From Candidatus Omnitrophota bacterium (GTDB taxonomy: Bacteria; Omnitrophota; Gorgyraeia; JABMRJ01): 35,825 bases of DNA. Location: the NCBI GenBank assembly GCA_016783555.1, contig JADHWH010000015.1:1-35825 (forward strand), in the 5' to 3' direction. Shown piece after piece: positions 1 to 8,513 of the stretch (position 1 is its first letter; each line of letters begins with the position of its first letter). The position numbers were made by a program, and so were the translations under genes. The notes beneath the pieces are model-generated. The model searched no databases. It was not told where the DNA came from and saw only the letters and a program-made list of their open reading frames with translations.

Positions 1-2
1 CA

Positions 3-923
3 CACCTGCAGCATGCGCAGTGTATACTGCTGGCGCACCAGATGCTGGCGTATGTGGAGATGTTCCAGAGAGACAAGGATAGATTGACTGAGGCAAAGTC
101 GAGAGTGGACGAGATGCCCTTGGGCTCATGCGCCCTAAGAGGGACTGCGCTTAAAATTAACAGAAAGATAGTGGCGAGCCAGCTCGGTTTCTCAAAGATA
201 AGCCAGAATAGCATCGACGCCATAAGCGACAGGGATTTTGTAATGGAGATACTATCGGCGCTTGTGATCGTAGGTATCCATCTTTCAAGATTTGCCGAGG
301 ACATGATCCTATGGTCGACGAAGGAGTTTTCATTCGTAGAGATTGACGAGTCTTTTGCGACGGGCTCAAGCATGATGCCCAACAAGAAGAATCCCGACAT
401 CCTTGAGCTCATCAGGGGGCTTTCCGGAAAGATTTATGCCAATCTTTCAAGCGTGACTGTGATGATGAAGGGGCTCCCGCTTTCTTACAATAGGGATCTG
501 CAGCTTGATAAGATACCCCTCTTTAGTTCAGTAGATACATTGGAGGAGGTCCTGCCCCTTATCGCAAGGCTTATAAAGAGATTGAGAGTAAACAGGAAGA
601 ATATAAAAAACAAGATAAAAGACGACGAGTTTCTCTTTGCTACCGACATAGCAGAGTTTCTCATTAAGAACGGCCACTCATACAGGGAGGCCCATGATAT
701 AACGGGGGATATAGTAAAGTACTGCATAAAGGAGGACATGGTTATTTCAGAGATTCAGGAATCAAGACTTAAGAGATTCTCAAGCGCGCTGTCGTCCAAA
801 GCTGTAAAGAGACTGCTCGATCCGGAAATATCGGTCTCTTCCGTCAGATCGGAAGGGGGCACAAATCCCGAGATGGTAAGAAATGCGATAGAGAGATGGA
901 AGGGGAAGTTTAAGAATGCATGA
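3..923 (+). CDS. argH: Argininosuccinate lyase, 5'-truncated by window edge
   Basis: Frame open from nt 3 (HLQHAQCILLAHQMLAYVEMFQRD); contains GSSMMPNKKNPD fumarase/ASL signature. Confidence 0.95.
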   Translation, partial: HLQHAQCILLAHQMLAYVEMFQRDKDRLTEAKSRVDEMPLGSCALRGTALKINRKIVASQLGFSKISQNSIDAISDRDFVMEILSALVIVGIHLSRFAEDMILWSTKEFSFVEIDESFATGSSMMPNKKNPDILELIRGLSGKIYANLSSVTVMMKGLPLSYNRDLQLDKIPLFSSVDTLEEVLPLIARLIKRLRVNRKNIKNKIKDDEFLFATDIAEFLIKNGHSYREAHDITGDIVKYCIKEDMVISEIQESRLKRFSSALSSKAVKRLLDPEISVSSVRSEGGTNPEMVRNAIERWKGKFKNA

Positions 924-2172
924 ATTCAGACATAAAAACAATGTACTATATTGTGAGTCCGTAAGGGTACCAGACATCGCCGAAAGGGTTAAGACACCCT
1001 TTTATCTTTACAGCCATCATACCCTTGTGGACCATTATAGAAAGATAAAGAGGGCATTTAAGAGCGTAGATGCCCTGATATGTTTTTCGATGAAGGCAAA
1101 TTCGAGTCTGGCCGTATGCCGGGCCCTTGTCAATGAAGGCGCAGGGCTCGACATAGTAAGCGGTGGCGAGCTCTATAAGGCATTAAGGGTGGGAGTAGAC
1201 CCTAAGAAAATAGTCTATGCCGGGATAGGCAAGACGCGCAGAGAGATTGAAGAGGCGATGAAGGCCGATATATTGTTCTTCAACGTAGAGAGCCTCCCTG
1301 AGCTAATTTTGCTGGATAGCGTCGCTGGGAGCATGCGGCGTATAGTTAATGTCTCTTTAAGGCTAAATCCGGACGTCGCGGTAAAGACACACCGTTATAT
1401 AGTCACCGGCACAAGCGAGAGTAAATTCGGCATAGGCTTCGAGGCCGCAAGGCGGATATTCGAAAGGAGCGATGCCTTCCCTAATCTAAGGATAAACGGA
1501 CTGCATCTTCACATTGGATCGCAGATTACACATTCACGTCCTTATGTGAGGGCATTAAGAAGAGTTTACGCCTTTATTAAGAAAGCCCCTCGAAACCTGC
1601 AGTATCTGAATATAGGCGGCGGATTAGGTATAGTATACGGAAATGAGCGGCCGCAGACTGCGCATAGGTTTGCAAAGGCGGTTTTACCTATAATAAAGAA
1701 GACAAAACTCAAGCTCATACTCGAACCCGGCCGCTTCGTAGCGGGCAACAGCGGCATACTCGTTACGAAGGTATTGTATGTAAAGGAGAGCTTGAATAAA
1801 AGATTCGTAATAATCGATGCCGGCATGAATGATATGGTCCGCCCTTCTTTCTATGGCGCGTATCACAATATTCAGCCGGTAGTCCGCAAGTCTCACGGAA
1901 GGGCGCCGCATATGGTAGTGGACGTGGTCGGCCCAGTCTGCGAAAGTGGGGATTTTCTTGCCAAAAACAGACGTCTGCCCATGGTGATAGAAGGGGATAT
2001 CCTGGCTGTGATGGGCGCCGGGGCGTATGGTTATACCATGTCCAGCAACTACAACTCACGGCCGAGGGCGGCGGAAGTGATGGTTATTAGAGATAGGTTT
2101 TATACTATTAGGGAGAGAGAGATCTACAGGGATTTGATTAAGGGAGAAGTTATACCCAGGGAATTGAGATAG
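916..2172 (+). CDS. lysA: Diaminopimelate decarboxylase
   Basis: PLP type III fold decarboxylase motifs (CFSMKANSS, HLHIGSQI, EPGRFVAGNSG, GPVCESGD, GAYGYTMSSNYN). Confidence 0.95.
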   Translation: MHEFRHKNNVLYCESVRVPDIAERVKTPFYLYSHHTLVDHYRKIKRAFKSVDALICFSMKANSSLAVCRALVNEGAGLDIVSGGELYKALRVGVDPKKIVYAGIGKTRREIEEAMKADILFFNVESLPELILLDSVAGSMRRIVNVSLRLNPDVAVKTHRYIVTGTSESKFGIGFEAARRIFERSDAFPNLRINGLHLHIGSQITHSRPYVRALRRVYAFIKKAPRNLQYLNIGGGLGIVYGNERPQTAHRFAKAVLPIIKKTKLKLILEPGRFVAGNSGILVTKVLYVKESLNKRFVIIDAGMNDMVRPSFYGAYHNIQPVVRKSHGRAPHMVVDVVGPVCESGDFLAKNRRLPMVIEGDILAVMGAGAYGYTMSSNYNSRPRAAEVMVIRDRFYTIREREIYRDLIKGEVIPRELR

Positions 2173-2174
2173 AT

Positions 2175-2996
2175 GTGAAAGACCTCAAATTCACCAAGAT
2201 GGTTGCCAGCGGCAACGACTTTATTGTAATCGACAATCGCAGCCGCGGTCTTATTGATTACGGCCATTCAATTAAAGAGGCCGCAAAGAGGCTCTGTGGG
2301 AGAAGATTATCCGTCGGCGCCGACGGTATGCTCCTTATTGAGAATTCCAAAAAGGCCGACTTTAAGATGAGGATCTTCAACCCCGACGGTTCCGAGGTTG
2401 ATATGTGCGGGAACGGCTCGCGGTGTGTGGCCCTCTACGCGGTCGAAAACGGCATTGCAGAGAAAGATATGAAGATAGAGACGAGCGCAGGCGTCCTTGA
2501 TGCCGAGGTAGTGGGCTTAAGGGTTAAAGTGAGATTGACGGATCCTGAGTCTGTAAGATTGAATAAGCGCGTAAGAATAGGAAAGAAGAATTACAAGATC
2601 CATTTTATTAATACGGGAGTTCCGCATGCGGTATCTTTTGTGGAAGATCCGGACAGGATTGACGTAGAAAAGATCGGTTCCAAGATAAGGTTTCACAGGT
2701 CCTTTAAGCCTAAAGGGACAAATGCCGATTTTGTTAAGGTCTTAAGCCCCAAGGAACTTAAACTAAGGACATATGAAAGGGGAGTGGAGGCGGAGACCTT
2801 AGCGTGCGGCACCGGAGCCGCCGCCTCTGCGATAGTATCCAGCATGGTTTACGGCTTTAAGCCTCATATAGATGTAAATACAAAGAGCGGTGAGGTATTG
2901 AGAGTTTATTTTGATATTAGAGGCAAGGGCGTAAGGAATGTATTCTTAGAGGGTGAGGCCAAAGCTGTTTATAAAGGGAGGATCAGTTATGTTTAG
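2175..2996 (+). CDS. dapF: Diaminopimelate epimerase
   Basis: GNDFIVID, MRIFNPDGSEVDMCGNGSRC, ACGTGAAAS motifs; GTG start. Confidence 0.95.
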   Translation: MKDLKFTKMVASGNDFIVIDNRSRGLIDYGHSIKEAAKRLCGRRLSVGADGMLLIENSKKADFKMRIFNPDGSEVDMCGNGSRCVALYAVENGIAEKDMKIETSAGVLDAEVVGLRVKVRLTDPESVRLNKRVRIGKKNYKIHFINTGVPHAVSFVEDPDRIDVEKIGSKIRFHRSFKPKGTNADFVKVLSPKELKLRTYERGVEAETLACGTGAAASAIVSSMVYGFKPHIDVNTKSGEVLRVYFDIRGKGVRNVFLEGEAKAVYKGRISYV

Positions 2997-3858
2997 AGGT
3001 TCATTTGTTGCGCTGGTGACGCCGCATAAAAAAGACGGCGAGATAGACGAAAAGAAATTTAGAAAATTGATAGAGTTCCAATTGAAAAACAGCACTGATG
3101 GTATTGTCCCCTGCGGGTGTACGGGTGAGGCGGCTACGCTCTCTTACAATGAACAGATGCGGCTTATGGATATTACTGTGGAGACAGTCAACGGGAGGAT
3201 ACCTGTCGTTGCCGGCGCCGGTTCTAATTGTACCGAGGAGACCATCAAGCTTACCAGGCATGCCAGGAAGGCCGGGTGCGACGGGGCCTTATTGATTACT
3301 CCGTATTACAACAAGCCGACACCCGAAGGCCAATATCGCCATTACGAGAAAATAGCAAAGACGGTTGATATACCTATAATGCTCTATAATGTTCCGTCGA
3401 GGACCGGCATTTCGATGAAGCCGGAGACCGTAGCGCGGTTAAGTAAGATAAAGAACATAGTTGCCATAAAAGAGGCAAGCGGCAGCTTAGATCAGGTTAG
3501 CCAGATATTATCGCTTTGCGATATAGCCGTATTAAGCGGCGACGATTCGCTGACATTGCCTATAATGAGCCTGGGCGGCCAGGGCGTGGTTTCGGTCGCG
3601 GCTAATATAATTCCTAAAGAGGTCCATGAGCTGGTGAGGCAGTTTTTAAACAGAGATATCGAAGGGGCGCGCAATAGACATTTTAAGTTAATGCCGCTTT
3701 TTAAGGCACTCTTTATAGAGACTAATCCTATTCCCGTAAAGGCCTGCATGGGTATTATGAAGATGTATAAGCCTACATGGAGGCTGCCCCTTTGTGAACC
3801 TATGCCTGAGACGATAACAAAATTGAAAAAGGTTTTGAAAAGTCAGGGGTTGATATAA
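2989..3858 (+). CDS. dapA: 4-hydroxy-tetrahydrodipicolinate synthase
   Basis: FRGSFVALVTPHK, GCTGEAATLS, YNVPSRTG motifs; ATG at 2989 preferred over the track's 2953 start (GGGAGG upstream). Confidence 0.95.
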   Translation: MFRGSFVALVTPHKKDGEIDEKKFRKLIEFQLKNSTDGIVPCGCTGEAATLSYNEQMRLMDITVETVNGRIPVVAGAGSNCTEETIKLTRHARKAGCDGALLITPYYNKPTPEGQYRHYEKIAKTVDIPIMLYNVPSRTGISMKPETVARLSKIKNIVAIKEASGSLDQVSQILSLCDIAVLSGDDSLTLPIMSLGGQGVVSVAANIIPKEVHELVRQFLNRDIEGARNRHFKLMPLFKALFIETNPIPVKACMGIMKMYKPTWRLPLCEPMPETITKLKKVLKSQGLI

Positions 3859-3862
3859 GTAT

Positions 3863-4555
3863 ATGATTAAAGTAGCGGTAAGCGGTTGCAACGGCAGAAT
3901 GGGAAGAAGGATTAAGAGTCTGGTTGAGCAGGATCCCGGACTGGAATTGGCCGGGGCCTTTGACATAGACGCTGATCCCCGTCCCGCAATTAAGAATTGT
4001 GATGTATTGATAGAGTTTACCACACCTGAAGCGACGGTGAAAAATTTGGCGATTGCAAAGGAACTCGGCAAGGCGGCAGTTATCGGGACAACGGGCCTTG
4101 ATGAGAAGAAGCTAAAATTAATAAAAGAAGCGGCCTCTAAGATATCCGTGGTCTTTTCGCCGAATATGGCTGTCGGCGTGAATCTGCTTTTTAATCTGAC
4201 CGAAAAGGCGGCCTCGGTCTTGGATAAGAGATATTCTGCGTCGATATCCGAGACGCATCACGTCCATAAGAAAGATGCCCCAAGCGGCACGGCCAAGAAG
4301 CTGCGCGGCATAATAGCCGGCGCAAGAAAAAGCCATTCAGAAGAGATTAAGGTCGAGTCAAAAAGAATCGGAGAAGTAGTGGGCGATCATACAGTTGTCT
4401 TTGACGGCAAAGAAGAGAGAATAGAGATAACCCACCATGCGAAGTCAAGAGACGTCTTCACAAGAGGCGCTATTGTAGCGGCAAAATTTGCCGCAAAGAA
4501 GAAACCGGGCCTCTATAGCATGGATGAGGTTCTCGGTATAGGACAAGGGAGATGA
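3863..4555 (+). CDS. dapB: 4-hydroxy-tetrahydrodipicolinate reductase
   Basis: VSGCNGRMGRRI, ETHHVHKKDAPSGTA motifs. Confidence 0.95.
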   Translation: MIKVAVSGCNGRMGRRIKSLVEQDPGLELAGAFDIDADPRPAIKNCDVLIEFTTPEATVKNLAIAKELGKAAVIGTTGLDEKKLKLIKEAASKISVVFSPNMAVGVNLLFNLTEKAASVLDKRYSASISETHHVHKKDAPSGTAKKLRGIIAGARKSHSEEIKVESKRIGEVVGDHTVVFDGKEERIEITHHAKSRDVFTRGAIVAAKFAAKKKPGLYSMDEVLGIGQGR

Positions 4556-5718
4556 CAAAGATAGATATTTCAGACAGGCTAAAGAGGCTTCCTCCTTATC
4601 TCTTTGTTGAGATAGATAGGGAGAAGAAGCGCGCTCTGGATAAGGGCAGGGATATCATAGACTTAGGCGTAGGAGATCCTGACCAGCCGACGCCGGGTTA
4701 TATAATAAATGCGCTTAATAAGGCTGTCAGGGACCCATCGACTCATCATTACGCCCTGGATAACGGCATGAAGGAGTTGAGAGTCGAGATAGCCAGATGG
4801 TATAAGGAGAGATTCGGCGTCGAACTGGATCCCGATAGTGAGATACTGCCTTTGATAGGGTCCAAAGAAGGCATTGCCCACATGCCCCTGGCTTTTATAA
4901 ACCCCGGAGAGATAGCCCTTGTGCCGAATCCCTGTTATCCGCCGTATAGAAGCGGCGTCATCCTTGCCGGCGGAGAGATTCACGATATGCCTCTTGAGGA
5001 AGAGAATTCTTTTTTGCCGAGAGTCGATTCGATAGAGAGGTCTGTATTGGAAAGAGCCCGCCTTATGTACTTGAACTATCCGAATAATCCTACGGGCGTG
5101 CCTTGCGATAAGGATTTTTACCAGAGGGTTGTCGAGTTTGGGTTGAAGAACGATATTATAATATCAAGCGATGCCGCTTATACAGAGATGTCGTACGACG
5201 GATATTCGCAGCCGAGCTTTTTAGAGGTAGAGAACGCAAAGAAGATAGGCGTGGAGTTTCATTCTCTCTCCAAGACCTACAATATGACCGGTTGGCGCAT
5301 AGGCTGGGTCTGCGGTAACAGGGATATAATTGCCGGCATAGCAAAGGTAAAGTCGAATATCGATTCAGGCGTATTCAATGCAATCCAGCGCGCGGGCATA
5401 GCGGCATTGAAAGGGCCAAAGAGCGAAATCGATAAAATGAAGAGGCTTTACCAGGATCGCAGAGACGTATTAGTCAAGGGCTTAAACTCTATTGGCTGGC
5501 AGGTGACTAAGCCCAAGACCACTTTTTACCTCTGGGCCAAGACATTGGGCGGACGCGATTCCGCCAGCATGTGTAAGACGCTTTTGAATGAAGTGGATGT
5601 TGTGATGACACCCGGCGTCGGATTCGGGAGTTACGGCGAGGGTTATGTGAGGATGGCCCTTACCGTGCCGAAGGAGAGGCTTAAAGAGGCGGTAGACAGG
5701 ATAAAGAAGATTGTATGA
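4552..5718 (+). CDS. dapL: LL-diaminopimelate aminotransferase (class I/II aminotransferase)
   Basis: Fold-type I aminotransferase; NYPNNPTG, SLSKTYNMTGWRIGW; context directly after dapB. Confidence 0.85.
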   Translation: MTKIDISDRLKRLPPYLFVEIDREKKRALDKGRDIIDLGVGDPDQPTPGYIINALNKAVRDPSTHHYALDNGMKELRVEIARWYKERFGVELDPDSEILPLIGSKEGIAHMPLAFINPGEIALVPNPCYPPYRSGVILAGGEIHDMPLEEENSFLPRVDSIERSVLERARLMYLNYPNNPTGVPCDKDFYQRVVEFGLKNDIIISSDAAYTEMSYDGYSQPSFLEVENAKKIGVEFHSLSKTYNMTGWRIGWVCGNRDIIAGIAKVKSNIDSGVFNAIQRAGIAALKGPKSEIDKMKRLYQDRRDVLVKGLNSIGWQVTKPKTTFYLWAKTLGGRDSASMCKTLLNEVDVVMTPGVGFGSYGEGYVRMALTVPKERLKEAVDRIKKIV

Positions 5719-6122
5719 CCGAGGCATATATAGGGATAGGGTCTAATCTGGGCGATAGAAGACAATATATAAAAGACGCTATCAGGATGCTGAGAGAATC
5801 CCCTGACATAAAGATCGACAAGGCCTCGCCGCTCTATGAGACAGACCCTGCCGGCGGCCCGCCGCAGGGCAGATTCCTAAACGGTGTATTAAGGCTAAAG
5901 ACCGATCTTTCCCCGAGGCAATTGCTAAAGAGGCTGAATGAGATCGAGGACTCCCTCGGAAGAGAAAGAACCGTTAAAGACGGCCCGCGCACAATAGATC
6001 TGGATATCCTCACTTACGGAGATTTACATATAGAAGAGGAAGATCTTGTGATTCCCCACCCCAGAATGGAAAGAAGAGATTTTGTTAAGCGCCCGTTAAA
6101 CGATATCCTGGATATTAGATGA
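5715..6122 (+). CDS. folK: 2-amino-4-hydroxy-6-hydroxymethyldihydropteridine pyrophosphokinase
   Basis: AYIGIGSNLGDR, GPRTIDLDIL, IPHPRM motifs. Confidence 0.95.
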   Translation: MTEAYIGIGSNLGDRRQYIKDAIRMLRESPDIKIDKASPLYETDPAGGPPQGRFLNGVLRLKTDLSPRQLLKRLNEIEDSLGRERTVKDGPRTIDLDILTYGDLHIEEEDLVIPHPRMERRDFVKRPLNDILDIR

Positions 6123-6970
6123 GAATATTTAAAGAGATAAAAGAAGCGCAAGGTTACATAAAGAAGGAGAAAGAAAAAGGAAGATCCGTAGGGTTCGTCC
6201 CGACTATGGGTTATCTGCACGAAGGACACCTTAGCCTCATAAGAGAGGCGCGAAAGAGAAACGATCTGGTTGTAGTGAGTATCTTTGTAAATCCCGCGCA
6301 ATTCGGCCCTAAGGAAGATTATAAGAGGTATCCGCGCGATTTGAAGCGCGATGAGAGATTGGCAAGGGCGTCAGGCGCAGATATCATATTTTATCCATCG
6401 GTCAGGGGGATATACCCCGACGGATATCAGACTTACGTTGAGGTTACGGATATTACCGAAAGGCTATGCGGCAAATCCCGGCCCGGCCATTTTAAAGGGG
6501 TCGCAACCATTGTGACAAAATTATTCAATATAGTCCAGCCGGATATCGCGTATTTCGGCCAGAAAGATGCGCAGCAGGCTATAGTGATAAAGAGGATGGC
6601 AGGCGATCTAAATATGGATTTGAAGATAAGGGTTATGCCTATCGTAAGGGAGCCGGACGGCCTTGCCATGAGTTCCAGAAATAGATACCTTTCAGATAGG
6701 GAAAGGTCTGACGCGCCCGTTTTGTACGATTCCTTAAATCTGGCAAGAAGATTAATAAAGAGCGGCTGCCGCGATACAAACAGGATAAAAAACGATATGA
6801 AGAGATTGATAAAATCCAAAAAGGGAGCGCGCATCGATTATATATCGATAAGCGATCTTAGGAATTTAAGAGAGCTCAAACGTATTAAAAAAGAAGCGTT
6901 AATAGCCTTGGCTGTCAGGATAGGCAAGAGAAGGTTGATCGACAATATGATTGTGGGAGGCAGGATTTAA
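6119..6970 (+). CDS. panC: Pantothenate synthetase
   Basis: VPTMGYLHEGHLSLI, FVNPAQFGPKEDYKRYPRD, DGLAMSSRN motifs. Confidence 0.96.
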   Translation: MRIFKEIKEAQGYIKKEKEKGRSVGFVPTMGYLHEGHLSLIREARKRNDLVVVSIFVNPAQFGPKEDYKRYPRDLKRDERLARASGADIIFYPSVRGIYPDGYQTYVEVTDITERLCGKSRPGHFKGVATIVTKLFNIVQPDIAYFGQKDAQQAIVIKRMAGDLNMDLKIRVMPIVREPDGLAMSSRNRYLSDRERSDAPVLYDSLNLARRLIKSGCRDTNRIKNDMKRLIKSKKGARIDYISISDLRNLRELKRIKKEALIALAVRIGKRRLIDNMIVGGRI

Positions 6971-8166
6971 TGTCCATTAAGATAATCACGGACAGATGCA
7001 CCGGTTGTAAGCTCTGCATAAAGGTATGCCCGTTTGGGGCGTTGGAGGTAGTTGAGAAGAAGGCGATAATAGAGATGGCAAGATGCAACCTATGCGGTGC
7101 ATGCGTGCCTGCGTGCAAGTTTAACGCCATAGAGCTTAAAAAGGTCATGGGTCCGACCAGGGACCTTAGTTCATACAAAGATGTATGGGTGTTTTGCGAA
7201 CAGAAAAAAGGCGTTGTCCAGAAGGTATCATGGGAGCTTTTAGGCGAGGGTGGGAAACTCGCCCGTAAGCTTGGTTGCGATCTATGCGGCGTAATCCTTG
7301 GTAGTGACATAGATGAAGCAGTCAAAGAGATAGTAGATCGCGGCGCCAAGAAGGTCTATGTGGTTGACTCACCCGAGCTTAAATCATATCTTGATGAGCC
7401 GTATACGAACGTCTTGGTAGATTTAGTAAAAGAGTATAAACCCGAAATCTTTTTATGCGGGGCCACTACTATAGGAAGGAGCCTTATATCGAGGGTAGCT
7501 GTTAGGATAAACACGGGCCTCACGGCCGACTGCACGGGGCTTGATATAGATCTGGATAAGAGGATGCTTCTGCAGACGCGGCCTGCGTTCGGCGGAAATA
7601 TTATGGCGACTATCATTACCCCTAATCACAGACCGCAGATGGCAACGGTAAGGCACAAGGTAATGAAGGAAGCAGATACGGATACCTCCAGGAAAGGCGA
7701 GATTATAAAGAAAGATTACAAGAAGGAACTATTTAAGTCTAACACCCGCATATTGGATGTCGTCGAGGAATTGGAGTCTACAGTAAATTTGACCGAGGCG
7801 GATGTAATCGTATCAGGCGGACGCGGGCTCGGCGGGCCTGAGAATTTTCAGCTTATAAGAGAGCTTGCAGAGGTGCTGTGCGGCGCTGTCGGCGCCTCAC
7901 GCTCCGCAGTCGATGCGGACTGGGTATCATATTCACACCAGGTCGGCCAGACAGGGAAGACCGTCTGCCCTAAGATATATATCGCATGCGGAATAAGCGG
8001 CCAGATACAACACCTCATAGGCATGCAGTCTTCAGACATTATAGTAGCCATAAACAAAGACCCCGATGCCCCCATCTTTAACGTCGCCACCTACGGCATA
8101 GTGGGGGACCTGTTTGAAATCGTCCCCGCCCTCACCAAACACCTCCGCGAAACCCTGAAGAGATAA
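6970..8166 (+). CDS. etfA: Electron transfer flavoprotein alpha subunit with N-terminal 2x[4Fe-4S] ferredoxin domain
   Basis: Two CxxCxxCxxxCP-type clusters in the N-terminus; C-terminal FAD motif GGRGLGGPENF...GASRSAVDADW...GQTGKTVCPKIYIACGISGQIQH. Confidence 0.92.
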   Translation: MSIKIITDRCTGCKLCIKVCPFGALEVVEKKAIIEMARCNLCGACVPACKFNAIELKKVMGPTRDLSSYKDVWVFCEQKKGVVQKVSWELLGEGGKLARKLGCDLCGVILGSDIDEAVKEIVDRGAKKVYVVDSPELKSYLDEPYTNVLVDLVKEYKPEIFLCGATTIGRSLISRVAVRINTGLTADCTGLDIDLDKRMLLQTRPAFGGNIMATIITPNHRPQMATVRHKVMKEADTDTSRKGEIIKKDYKKELFKSNTRILDVVEELESTVNLTEADVIVSGGRGLGGPENFQLIRELAEVLCGAVGASRSAVDADWVSYSHQVGQTGKTVCPKIYIACGISGQIQHLIGMQSSDIIVAINKDPDAPIFNVATYGIVGDLFEIVPALTKHLRETLKR

Positions 8167-8209
8167 GGAAAATAGGGATAAGTCCATTTTTTATATCTCC
8201 TTTTCAGGC

Positions 8210-8238
8210 TTGACAATCCCATAGTTATAATGTATACT
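8210..8238 (+). promoter_or_regulatory. Sigma70-type promoter for HTH gene/smc
   Basis: TTGACA (8210-8215), 17-bp spacer, TATACT (8233-8238). Confidence 0.75.
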
Positions 8239-8311
8239 CGATTTCGACAAGACTACTAGTTTATATATGTTTGTATACTTTATTGATGTTTATTAAAGTT
8301 TATACAAGTCG

Positions 8312-8506
8312 GTGATATCTATGCCAGAGAAGATATATAATATACAGGAAGTAGCGGATTTCCTCGGGTTATATAAAGGTACGATTGTCAATTATGAGAA
8401 TAGACATATATTTCCCAAGGCGCACAGGAATCCTATCAATAACTACAGAGAATACGCAAAGGAAGACATAGAGGGATTAAGGAAGATATTGAAGAGAGGA
8501 AGGTAG
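8312..8506 (+). CDS. Small MerR-type helix-turn-helix DNA-binding protein
   Basis: 64 aa, IYNIQEVADFLGLYKGTIVNYENRHIFPKAHRNPINNYREYAKEDIEGLRKIL is MerR/HTH_17-like; ATG at 8321 is an alternative start. Confidence 0.75.
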   Translation: MISMPEKIYNIQEVADFLGLYKGTIVNYENRHIFPKAHRNPINNYREYAKEDIEGLRKILKRGR

Positions 8507-8513
8507 GCAATAT

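Noticed and set aside
157-369. Minus-strand ORFs across the window (e.g. 157-369, 485-739, 11163-11588, 33020-33673)
   Set aside because: All lie opposite strongly recognised plus-strand genes and show no domain-like sequence; treated as shadow ORFs. fxsA (18190-18561) is the only convincing minus-strand CDS.
2953-2988. Track start for dapA at 2953
   Set aside because: Would overlap dapF by 44 nt and precede the normal DapA N-terminus; ATG 2989 has a good SD.
8167-8209. Possible terminator after etfA
   Set aside because: T-rich stretch present but no convincing GC stem preceding it.
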